Shown here one piece after another: positions 1-5,539 of a DNA stretch of 5,635 nucleotides. A program made the translations under genes and the position numbers. Numbering within the stretch: position 1 is the first letter of the stretch; each line of letters opens with the position of its first letter. The DNA is from Cryomorphaceae bacterium (GTDB taxonomy: Bacteria > Bacteroidota > Bacteroidia > Flavobacteriales > Schleiferiaceae), in assembly GCA_949547975.1 (NCBI GenBank), contig CATITW010000326.1:1-5635 (forward strand), in the 5' to 3' direction. The notes beneath the pieces were generated by a model. The model ran no database searches and was not told the origin of the DNA. It saw only the letters and a list, made by a program, of their open reading frames with translations.

Positions 1-15
1 AATAACTTTATTTCA

Positions 16-450
16 ATGAAAAAGTATACTCCATTTTTTACTGTCGCACTAGTGCTGTTCAGTCTATCCAGCCTCGGACAAGTTACTTCGCCGGTAAAAA
101 TCAATGCTGAATTAAGGAAAACGACCGCGCAATTGGTGGACGAAACGCATTTAATTACGGAAGAGCGCAAAGAACAATTGATTGAGTTAGGAGACTTCTT
201 AATTCAGCAGCGTACTACCTCTAAAGAGACCAAAGTCTTATTCGTATGTACGCATAATTCGAGAAGAAGCCATATCTCAGATACCTGGTTCCAATATGGT
301 CTGGTCTATTACGGTATTTCCGGTTACCAGTCTTTTTCTGGAGGATTGGAGGCTACAGCTTTTAATCCAAATGCTATCGGCGCATTAGAACGTGCAGGCT
401 TTTCCGTTGCTTTCGACAAAAAAATTGTTAATCCAGTTGTATCCGTATGA
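16..450 (+). CDS. Exported low-molecular-weight protein tyrosine phosphatase / arsenate reductase-like protein, C-terminally truncated
   Basis: The 144-residue product begins with a signal peptide (residues 1-22: two Lys, a hydrophobic core, then SLGQ), so it is predicted to be exported to the periplasm. A charged helical segment (about 40-66) leads to the catalytic P-loop, VCTHNSRRSH, with Cys78 and Arg84 forming the CX5R signature of low-molecular-weight phosphatases and thioredoxin-type arsenate reductases. The SGG-EATAFNP stretch (about 108-118) and the following helix also fit the Bacteroidota members of this family. As I recall them, those proteins run to about 200 residues and continue past the NPV motif with a Cys-containing segment. 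Here the frame ends six residues into that motif (NPVVSV-stop), so roughly the last third is missing, including the region expected to carry the general-acid Asp or resolving cysteines. No matching continuation is visible in the other two frames, which argues for a deletion or recombination junction rather than a simple frameshift. It is probably inactive. The family call is solid; a choice between phosphatase and arsenate reductase is not supported. Confidence 0.72.
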   Translation: MKKYTPFFTVALVLFSLSSLGQVTSPVKINAELRKTTAQLVDETHLITEERKEQLIELGDFLIQQRTTSKETKVLFVCTHNSRRSHISDTWFQYGLVYYGISGYQSFSGGLEATAFNPNAIGALERAGFSVAFDKKIVNPVVSV

Positions 451-492
451 AGTTAACCGCTTAGGTGTAACCTATACTTCATATGAAATTGG

Positions 493-500
493 TAAGTTTG
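493..500 (+). promoter_or_regulatory. Possible Bacteroidota -7 promoter box for the 523-2183 operon
   Basis: TAAGTTTG matches the TAnnTTTG -7 consensus of the Bacteroidota primary sigma factor exactly and ends 22 bases before the ATG at 523, a reasonable leader length. No convincing TTG -33 element is seen at 17-23 bases upstream, so the assignment is weak. No other candidate stands out in the gap 451-522. Confidence 0.3.
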
Positions 501-522
501 CGTTACATTAATACCTAACCCC

Positions 523-918
523 ATGAATATAGAAACCATTATTCCCGTTTTTGGCATGCTAACCGGGATTCTTATTCCTGTAGCCGTATTTATCTGGCTG
601 TACTATGATGCGAAGAACCAACGAGAGGCCGTTGTCGAAATTGCAAAGCATTTAGAAGAGCCTGCCAAACTAGACAAACTTCTTACCCTATTTGATGAAA
701 GAAAGAAGGAGCCAATAGATTACAGAAGGGGTGGTGTGATCACTGTCTTTGTAGGTTTGGGACTTTTCTCATTTGGATTTTTTTTCCTCGGTAATATCCT
801 AAAAGGAATTGGTGCGCTCGTAGGACTTATCGGTGTTGGCACCATGATAGCAGGGTACTTATATCCAAATACTGAAAAGGAATTAACGGATGCGGTTGAC
901 CACTTCGAAAAGAAATAA
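523..918 (+). CDS. Small DUF6249-like integral membrane protein
   Basis: The 131-residue protein has a predicted transmembrane helix at about residues 5-28, a charged cytoplasmic-looking linker (about 29-70, rich in Lys, Glu and Arg, containing YYDAKNQREA and LFDERKKEP), then two closely spaced hydrophobic helices at about 70-90 and 93-114. It ends in a charged tail. This layout and the YYDAKNQ-like stretch resemble DUF6249 proteins of Bacteroidota, a family without assigned function that, as I recall, often lies next to regulator genes. The ATG at 523 is the natural start because it immediately precedes the first helix. The stop is 2 bases before the ATG of the XRE regulator, so the two are almost certainly co-transcribed. 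By analogy with other small membrane protein/XRE pairs, it may anchor, inhibit or be controlled by that regulator, but this is inference. The DUF assignment is from memory of the family pattern and is moderately sure; the membrane topology is clear. Confidence 0.75.
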   Translation: MNIETIIPVFGMLTGILIPVAVFIWLYYDAKNQREAVVEIAKHLEEPAKLDKLLTLFDERKKEPIDYRRGGVITVFVGLGLFSFGFFFLGNILKGIGALVGLIGVGTMIAGYLYPNTEKELTDAVDHFEKK

Positions 919-920
919 CA

Positions 921-1133
921 ATGGGCAGGAACCATCAAAAACTCTTAAACAAACTGGAAGAATTTCGCAAGCGTTCGGGATTGACCCAAGAAGGTCTTTC
1001 CGTGCAAGCTGAAGTGTCTAGAAAAAGTATCAATGCTATCGAGAACGGCATCTATGTGCCTTCGACAGTCCTTGCACTAAAAATTTCGAGATCATTAAAT
1101 TGTAACGTAGAAGACCTCTTCCAATTACCATAG
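921..1133 (+). CDS. Stand-alone XRE-family helix-turn-helix transcriptional regulator
   Basis: The 70-residue protein is almost entirely one Cro/CI-type HTH domain. Residues 12-20 (LEEFRKRSG) form helix 1. LTQEGLSVQAEVSRKSINAI (about 21-40) supplies helices 2 and 3, with the recognition helix at SRKSINAIEN. The segment YVPSTVLALKISRSLNCNVEDLF (about 45-67) gives the closing helices and the ending typical of the family. It should bind DNA as a dimer in the cytoplasm. There is no ligand or protease domain. The closing segment recalls the HTH portion of XRE regulators that are elsewhere fused to a periplasmic-binding-protein-like domain, but no such domain follows here. The gene starts 2 bases after the membrane protein gene and its TAG stop is one codon away from the likely start of the serine hydrolase gene, in the same frame. 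It probably autoregulates the operon, which is inference from gene order. Confidence 0.88.
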   Translation: MGRNHQKLLNKLEEFRKRSGLTQEGLSVQAEVSRKSINAIENGIYVPSTVLALKISRSLNCNVEDLFQLP

Positions 1134-1136
1134 ATT

Positions 1137-2183
1137 TTGCACAGTTCTAATTTCAAATTTAAACGCTTAAAAGGCATCCCCAAGGCTTTTGGAATTGTAC
1201 TACTGGTTTACGGGGCGGTACTAATTACCAGCTGCACTAAAGACCTCATTTATTTTCCAAAATCTGTAGCAGAGGAGGTTGAAAAAACACTGAATAATGG
1301 GTACAATGGAATCATCGTTTGTGTCAATCAAGAGGGGCAATCGACTTTGTATTCAGCCGGATGGAATAATCCAGAAAATGAAGTGCCAGCAGATCCCCAT
1401 TCCCTCTTTAAGATTGCGAGTATTAGCAAGCTCTATATCGCGGCAGCTACCGTAAAATTGATCGCCGATGAACAGCTATCCTTGGAACAATCATTGGCAG
1501 AATTCATACCGGAAGTAGCCGACAGTATCGAATTTGCTTATGAAATTACGCTCAGGATGATGTTGCAACACCGCAGTGGCATACCTGAGTTTATTTATAA
1601 ACCTGACTTTGCAGATAGCGACCCACAAGAAAGTTACTTGACAACCGCGAAATTAATTTTTAGCCAGGACGCCGATTTTAAACCAGGAAAAAAGTACCGT
1701 TACTCGAACACTAACTACCTATTAATTGGTGAAATATTAGATCGTACACTGGGCTACTCACATCACACCTATATCCGTGAAGAAATCTTGACCCCACTAA
1801 ACCTAGAGAACACCTACAGCTTGCTGAGTGAAGTGGATAGCAATGATGTGATGAGCGGCTATTATATTGGACACCTCTTCGACCTAAAAATGGATGATTA
1901 CACCCGGCCAGGAGGATCGATGATCTCTACGGCAGAGGAGGTCAGCATATTTCTAAGGGCCTTAGTAGACGGTTCCCTACTCAATACTAAGGAACAGGAA
2001 ATCTATTCTTCAGTCTATGAATACGAGCATACGGGCTGGCTCAACGGATATACGAGTATCGCTCGATATGAAGAAGATATCGATGCTGTTATCGTTCAAT
2101 TCGTTAATACCAGTAAAGATGAAATGTTCTGGGTCGGCCTCGAAAGGTCCTACAATAGAATCCTAAAGGCCATCAAAAAGTAG
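1137..2183 (+). CDS. Lipoprotein serine hydrolase of the beta-lactamase / penicillin-binding protein family
   Basis: The 348-residue product starts with a basic stretch (Lys/Arg at 7-16), a hydrophobic core (18-30) and a lipobox ITSC with Cys33, so it is a predicted lipoprotein anchored in the cell envelope. The mature part carries the three landmarks of the class C beta-lactamase-like fold (Pfam Beta-lactamase): SxxK as S95-I-S-K98, YxN as Y189-S-N191, and H298-T-G300 in place of KTG. It also has the family motif MLQHRSGIP (142-150) and GGSMISTAEEV (259-269). All catalytic residues are present, so it is likely active. Members of this family include D-Ala-D-Ala peptidases, esterases and amide hydrolases; true beta-lactamase activity cannot be inferred. 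No in-frame ATG precedes the catalytic region (the first Met is near 141), so TTG at 1137, or the adjacent ATT at 1134, is the probable start. It lies 3 bases after the XRE stop, in the same frame, and is surely co-transcribed with it. Confidence 0.88.
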   Translation: MHSSNFKFKRLKGIPKAFGIVLLVYGAVLITSCTKDLIYFPKSVAEEVEKTLNNGYNGIIVCVNQEGQSTLYSAGWNNPENEVPADPHSLFKIASISKLYIAAATVKLIADEQLSLEQSLAEFIPEVADSIEFAYEITLRMMLQHRSGIPEFIYKPDFADSDPQESYLTTAKLIFSQDADFKPGKKYRYSNTNYLLIGEILDRTLGYSHHTYIREEILTPLNLENTYSLLSEVDSNDVMSGYYIGHLFDLKMDDYTRPGGSMISTAEEVSIFLRALVDGSLLNTKEQEIYSSVYEYEHTGWLNGYTSIARYEEDIDAVIVQFVNTSKDEMFWVGLERSYNRILKAIKK

Positions 2184-2264
2184 GCTTTTCTTCACACGAT
2201 CCTCATAACAGCGCTAAAGAAAACTGTTCTATTTTACTCTATCGCGATTGGATAAGGCATATAG

Positions 2265-2292
2265 GTAGTCTCCTACTGGGGGGGGGTGTAGG
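2265..2292. repeat. Nine-G homopolymer inside a short inverted repeat
   Basis: A run of nine G (2278-2286) is enclosed by perfect 5-base arms, CCTAC (2272-2276) and GTAGG (2288-2292). The left arm can alternatively pair with GTAG at 2265-2268, giving two mutually exclusive small hairpins. It fills the end of the 109-base gap between the convergent hydrolase and DUF779 genes and abuts the DUF779 stop. No hairpin with a T-tract is visible in this gap, so this may be where the transcripts end, or it may have no role. Confidence 0.4.
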
Positions 2293-2670
2293 TTAATGCT
2301 GTTTTCCTTGAGGAGCCTCCGGCAACTCGGCCATTTCTTGGTCTGTAAAAATGCGGCTGTGAATCATGAATCGTTTCCCGGTGGGAATTTCGATGGAGAA
2401 TGAGGAACCGCGGCCTGGAGTAACATCGAGCGTGAGGTGGGTGTGTTTCCAATATTCGAACTGGGAAGAAGACATATAAAAAGGTGCACCATCGACATCG
2501 CCGAGGTACACATCTACTTGGCCAATTTTAAAATCATCCAGTGCAAAGCACATCGGAGAGCTTCCGTCGCAACATCCTCCACTCTGGTGAAACATGATCG
2601 GACCGTGAAACGCACGGAGTTCATCCATTAGGGCCTTTGCTTCTGGGGTAAATGCAACGCGTGGATTCAT
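2293..2670 (-). CDS. DUF779 domain protein associated with aldehyde dehydrogenase
   Basis: The 125-residue soluble protein has no signal peptide or membrane helix and matches the DUF779 pattern along its full length. Residues 21-41 hold the conserved stretch FHGPIMFHQSGGCCDGSSPM and the following Cys, giving a cluster of Cys33, Cys34 and Cys41 next to His22 and His28. Further typical pieces are FYMSSSQFEYWKHTHLTLDV (about 64-83), PGRGSSFS (85-92) and GKRFMIHSRIF (about 98-108). As established family context, DUF779 genes recur next to ExaC/AldB-type aldehyde dehydrogenases, exactly as here; the biochemical role is not settled to my knowledge. The Cys/His cluster could bind a metal or react with an aldehyde, which is inference. 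The ATG at 2670 is favoured because the conserved FTPEA segment begins six residues later. It lies 105 bases downstream of the dehydrogenase stop on the same strand, but a strong terminator sits in between, so it may be expressed at a lower level or from its own promoter. Confidence 0.9.
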   Translation of the reverse strand: MNPRVAFTPEAKALMDELRAFHGPIMFHQSGGCCDGSSPMCFALDDFKIGQVDVYLGDVDGAPFYMSSSQFEYWKHTHLTLDVTPGRGSSFSIEIPTGKRFMIHSRIFTDQEMAELPEAPQGKQH

Positions 2671-2708
2671 TGTGTTTTGATGTTTTGTATGTTCAAGTTC
2701 AAGTTACG

Positions 2709-2737
2709 AAAAAGGGCACCCGTACTAGCGGGTGCCC
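2709..2737 (-). terminator. Intrinsic terminator after the aldehyde dehydrogenase gene
   Basis: A perfect 9-base-pair GC-rich stem (GGGCACCCG at 2714-2722 with CGGGTGCCC at 2729-2737) has a six-base loop and, read on the minus strand, is followed directly by five T (2713-2709). It lies 39 bases beyond the dehydrogenase stop codon and upstream of the DUF779 start. It therefore acts either as a full stop or as a partial terminator that sets the ratio of the two products. Confidence 0.88.
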
Positions 2738-2775
2738 TCTGGCGGTTTACATGGCGTAGGTTCTAGTGGAGTTGC

Positions 2776-4284
2776 CTAGAAGAAACCTAGTGCATTCTTA
2801 TCGTAAGAGATGAGCATGTTTTTGTTCTGGCGGTAGTGGTTCAGCATCATGAGGTGCGTCTCACGACCGAAGCCAGATTGCTTGTACCCACCGAACGGGG
2901 CGTGTGCGGGGTAGGCGTGGTAACAGTTTACCCATACGCGGCCGGCTTCGATGGCACGAGGTACTTGGTAGAGTTCGTGCGAATCACGCGTCCAAACGCC
3001 GGCTCCAAGTCCGTAGAGCGTATCGTTTGCGATCTCTAGTGCTTCTTCCGTGGTTTTAAAGGTGGTTACTGCGACTACTGGGCCGAAGATTTCCTCTTGG
3101 AAGACACGCATCTTATTATGGCCTTTCAGGATGGTCGGTTGGATGTAATATCCGTTAGAATAATCGCCATCAAGCTCGGCTGGTGCCCCACCGCAAAGGA
3201 GTTCAGCACCTTCTTCTTGGCCAATTTTGATATAGCTGAGGATTTTATTGAATTGGTCCTCGGAAGCTTGAGCCCCCATCATGGTGTTCGTATCGAATGG
3301 ATTCCCCATCTTGATAGCCTTCGTACGAGCGATCACGCGCTCCATGAATGCTTCGTAAATGTCTTCGTGCACGAGAATGCGCGATGGACAGGTACATACT
3401 TCTCCTTGGTTCAAGGCGAACATTACGGCACCTTCTACACATTTGTTGAGGAAGGCATCGTCGTGGTCCATAACAGACTTAAAGAAGATGTTTGGCGACT
3501 TTCCACCGAGCTCCATGGTGACTGGATTCAGGTTTTCTGAAGCGTATTGCATGATCAAGCGACCTGTGGTGGTCTCACCGGTGAAGGCCACCTTATGCAC
3601 ACGAGAGCTTTGAGCGAGAGGCTTTCCAGCTTCAGGTCCGAAACCGTGAACAATATTCAAAACACCTGGAGGAATGAGGTGTCCGACGAGTTCCATAAGA
3701 ACCGATAAACCTACCGGTGTTTGCTCTGCTGGTTTAACGATGACACAGTTCCCTGCAGCGAGTGCTGGAGCAATCTTCCATGCTGCCATAAGAAGCGGGA
3801 AGTTCCAAGGAATGATTTGTGCGACCACGCCTACAGGCTCTTTGATGTTCATACTTACGGTGTGCTGGTCGAGTTCACTTACAGAACCTTCCTCTGCACG
3901 AATGACACCTGCGAAGTAGCGGAAATGATCGATCACTAGGGCGATATCGGCATTGATGGTCTCGCGGATACTTTTTCCGTTGTCTAGGGTTTCGATGGCG
4001 GCGAGTTTGTGGTGGTTGGCCTCAACGATGTCGGCTATTTTAAGTAGCATGTTGCTGCGCTCGGTAACCGAAGAATGTTTCCAGGTAGCGTATGCGGCGT
4101 GTGCTGCATCAAGTGCAAGCTCTACGTCTTTACTGTTACTGCGCGCTACTTTCGTGATGACCGTGCCGTCTGTAGGTGTGGTGACATCGAAGTAGTGGCC
4201 GTCTACGGGAGCGACGAATTTTCCGCCGATGTAATTTCCGTATTCCGCCTTTAACGTTGGGCGATCGAATAAGGTAGTACTCAT
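2776..4284 (-). CDS. exaC: ExaC/AldB-type NAD(P)-dependent aldehyde dehydrogenase
   Basis: The 502-residue cytoplasmic enzyme is full length for the family and should oxidise acetaldehyde or other short aldehydes to the acid with NAD(P)+. All key residues are visible: Asn161 in PWNFP, Lys184 in VKPAE for cofactor binding, the FTGETTTG nucleotide loop (234-241), general base Glu258 in [10 protein letters not shown], and catalytic Cys297 in [11 protein letters not shown]. Aligned to the NQGQCCCAGSR pattern of ALDH2-type enzymes, Cys297 is the nucleophile and Cys299 a neighbour. EEIFGPV (397-403) and the C-terminal [13 protein letters not shown] (463-475) complete the set. The GEVCTCPSR form is that of the ExaC/AldB/AcoD group, acetaldehyde dehydrogenases used in ethanol or acetoin metabolism. 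The ATG at 4284 precedes the usual short N-terminal extension. DUF779 follows on the same strand and an AraC regulator diverges upstream, a gene neighbourhood consistent with inducible aldehyde oxidation. The physiological substrate is not determined by sequence; exaC names the subfamily. Confidence 0.95.
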   Translation of the reverse strand: MSTTLFDRPTLKAEYGNYIGGKFVAPVDGHYFDVTTPTDGTVITKVARSNSKDVELALDAAHAAYATWKHSSVTERSNMLLKIADIVEANHHKLAAIETLDNGKSIRETINADIALVIDHFRYFAGVIRAEEGSVSELDQHTVSMNIKEPVGVVAQIIPWNFPLLMAAWKIAPALAAGNCVIVKPAEQTPVGLSVLMELVGHLIPPGVLNIVHGFGPEAGKPLAQSSRVHKVAFTGETTTGRLIMQYASENLNPVTMELGGKSPNIFFKSVMDHDDAFLNKCVEGAVMFALNQGEVCTCPSRILVHEDIYEAFMERVIARTKAIKMGNPFDTNTMMGAQASEDQFNKILSYIKIGQEEGAELLCGGAPAELDGDYSNGYYIQPTILKGHNKMRVFQEEIFGPVVAVTTFKTTEEALEIANDTLYGLGAGVWTRDSHELYQVPRAIEAGRVWVNCYHAYPAHAPFGGYKQSGFGRETHLMMLNHYRQNKNMLISYDKNALGFF

Positions 4285-4458
4285 AGTGCTGTGTTTTAGT
4301 ATTGATATTGCTTTGGTCTAAATTGGTATATAAAATGTCAAAACGCCTTTTAATCAGTCTCATTGTTTTGTACAATAATCTCATAATGAGAACGAGGCAA
4401 ATTCAAACCAATTTTTAGGTAACTTAAGCCTACCGAAATTGCCAATACCATACGCCAT
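4285..4458. promoter_or_regulatory. Divergent control region between aldehyde dehydrogenase and araC-family gene
   Basis: This 174-base AT-rich gap must contain the promoters of both divergent genes. No convincing TTG/TAnnTTTG pair was found for either direction. On the minus strand there is a TTGACA (4341-4336) without a well-spaced partner. A CTTAAG palindrome (4423-4428) flanked by GGTA and TACC arms lies nearer the araC start. The strongest structure is the half-site cluster at 4358-4391, described separately. Confidence 0.6.
4358..4391. promoter_or_regulatory. Candidate AraC-type operator: TCTCAT half-sites 21 bases apart
   Basis: TCTCAT occurs at 4358-4363 and again at 4379-4384, a spacing of exactly 21 bases or two helical turns, as expected for an AraC-family protein whose two HTH motifs or two subunits bind one DNA face. 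The second copy is also half of a perfect odd palindrome, CTCAT-A-ATGAG (4380-4390). Between them lies ATTGT-N5-ACAAT (4362-4376), which contains TTGTACAA. The cluster sits about 74-107 bases upstream of the dehydrogenase start, a fitting position for an activator site. Binding by the neighbouring regulator is inference. Confidence 0.45.
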
Positions 4459-5385
4459 ATGCTCAACGCCGTTAACCTCAAACAAAAGCACAAGATCTTC
4501 TCCAAACCTCAGCGCGAGGTGGAGCACCGTACCGCTCACCATTCTGAAGTGAGCATATTAAATGTGTTTGAGACCCAAAAGGCATCCTATGAGTTTGATC
4601 TCGTGTTTCACAACCCTGTGGTGGTGAGCATGATTCAGGGCAAGAAGGTGATGCATCTAGGAGACCGTGACCCGTTTGAGTTTGTGCCAGGCGAGACGAT
4701 CGCTATGCCCTCGGCGGAGTCGATGACGATAGATTTTCCGGAGGCCGATCGAGACACCCCCACCCAGTGCATGGCGCTAGAGATTTGCCCGGAGCTGATC
4801 TCAGATGTGGCGCTGTGGATGAACGAGCAGCATACTCGCGTAGAGGACAAAGAATGGAGCTGGTCGCAACGAAATTTTCACGTAAATAATTCGAAGGACC
4901 TGTCGTTTGCAACGAATACGCTGATCGACACGATGATAAATGAGGACAGCGTGCGAGATCTGAAGGCGTCTCTGATCACCCGTGAGCTGGTGGCACTATT
5001 GCTGCGCACCGGGGCGAAGAACTTCTTATTGGAAAATGCGATGGCGCTGCATATGTCCCATCGTTTGGCCTATGCAATTCATTATATACGCACGAACATT
5101 ACTTCGGAGATTCATGTAGAGGAATTGGCCGATAAGGCTTGTCTTTCCCGTGCCCAATTTTTCCGTGCCTTTAAAAACGAAATCGGCATGACCCCTGTCC
5201 AGTTTATTAATTCTGAACGCATCGCCCGAGCGAAACGTGCCCTAAAGAAACCGAGCATGAGCCTTTCAGATGCAGCAATCTACGCGGGGTTCAAAAGTCA
5301 AAGTTATTTCAACCGCGTGTTTAAAGCCTTCACAGGAACTACTCCCCAGGCTTTCCGCATGTCGAACAGCATGTTCGCGGTATAG
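4459..5385 (+). CDS. AraC/XylS-family transcriptional regulator, probable activator of the divergent aldehyde dehydrogenase
   Basis: The 308-residue protein has an N-terminal ligand-type domain (about 30-180) and a C-terminal double HTH (about 203-300). The N-terminal part, with NPVVVSMIQGKKVMHLGDRD (52-71) and FVPGETIAMPS (75-85), resembles the cupin-like AraC_N domain of regulators such as E. coli YqhC, which responds to aldehydes. The first HTH covers HVEELADKACLSRAQFFRAF (about 219-238); the second covers SLSDAAIYAGFKSQSYFNRV (268-287), followed by the FKAFTGTTPQAFR signature (288-300). It should bind DNA in the cytoplasm and respond to a small molecule. Divergence from the dehydrogenase, with a repeated half-site in the shared gap, points to control of that gene; an aldehyde or alcohol inducer is inference from context. 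The ATG at 4459 is the first in the frame after the gap and no Shine-Dalgarno sequence helps decide it. A start a few codons later is possible, since residues 1-28 look like a variable basic leader. Confidence 0.92.
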   Translation: MLNAVNLKQKHKIFSKPQREVEHRTAHHSEVSILNVFETQKASYEFDLVFHNPVVVSMIQGKKVMHLGDRDPFEFVPGETIAMPSAESMTIDFPEADRDTPTQCMALEICPELISDVALWMNEQHTRVEDKEWSWSQRNFHVNNSKDLSFATNTLIDTMINEDSVRDLKASLITRELVALLLRTGAKNFLLENAMALHMSHRLAYAIHYIRTNITSEIHVEELADKACLSRAQFFRAFKNEIGMTPVQFINSERIARAKRALKKPSMSLSDAAIYAGFKSQSYFNRVFKAFTGTTPQAFRMSNSMFAV

Positions 5386-5480
5386 CGCGCAGTCCCCAAG
5401 TCTTTTTCCCATATTGAGATCTCATCAACGAGCAGCTCGAAGTCTTCATTCTTTTTATGAGCAATAAGGAGCCCTAGACT

Positions 5481-5496
5481 TTTGTGCAAGCACAAA
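5481..5496. repeat. 16-base near-perfect palindrome downstream of araC
   Basis: TTTGTGC (5481-5487) and GCACAAA (5490-5496) are exact inverted 7-base arms separated by two A. A hairpin would need to open to a four-base loop, and neither side is followed by a T-tract, so it is not a terminator by itself. It could be a protein-binding site or chance. The stretch 5386-5480 before it shows no supported gene. Confidence 0.3.
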
Positions 5497-5505
5497 TCCG
5501 GGCAT

Positions 5506-5539
5506 AAAAAAAGCCCTGATGCTGTGCATCAAGGCTTTT
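5506..5539. terminator. Bidirectional intrinsic terminator
   Basis: The stem pairs AAAAGCC (5509-5515) with GGCTTTT (5533-5539) and TGATGC (5517-5522) with GCATCA (5526-5531), with one C/A mismatch and a TGT loop. Read on the plus strand it ends in TTTT, about 120 bases after the araC stop; read on the minus strand it is followed by seven T (5512-5506). The stronger minus-strand tail suggests it mainly serves a convergent gene entering from the right edge, while also ending the araC transcript. Confidence 0.8.

Noticed and set aside
3..10. TAACTTTA, close to the TAnnTTTG -7 box, before the phosphatase gene
   Set aside because: It ends only five bases before the ATG and the upstream sequence is cut off, so a -33 element cannot be checked.
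720..938. Minus-strand open frame opposite the DUF6249-like gene
   Set aside because: Antisense to a clear membrane protein gene, Pro/Ser/Thr-rich translation without motifs.
523..1133. Toxin-antitoxin pair (small membrane protein plus XRE protein)
   Set aside because: The membrane protein has three helices and a long charged linker, unlike short single-helix membrane toxins, and the operon continues into a hydrolase; no specific toxin family is recognised.
1137..2183. Antibiotic-resistance beta-lactamase
   Set aside because: The SxxK, YxN and HTG motifs define the wider serine hydrolase family, which also includes peptidases and esterases; nothing in the sequence singles out beta-lactam hydrolysis.
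2437..2631. Plus-strand open frame inside the DUF779 gene
   Set aside because: Antisense shadow of a conserved family gene; no supporting start or motif.
2776..4284. Many open frames on the plus strand and other minus frames inside the aldehyde dehydrogenase gene (for example 3097-3540 and 3674-3919)
   Set aside because: They lie wholly within a full-length gene with every catalytic motif intact, and their translations show no recognisable domain; they are antisense shadows.
4336..4341. TTGACA on the minus strand as a -35 box for the aldehyde dehydrogenase
   Set aside because: No -10 or TAnnTTTG element lies at a proper distance downstream; the nearby TATATA is only a few bases away.
4136..4384. 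Minus-strand open frame spanning the aldehyde dehydrogenase start and the divergent gap
   Set aside because: It overlaps the dehydrogenase N-terminus in another frame, is rich in Arg and low in complexity, and covers the likely operator; no family pattern.
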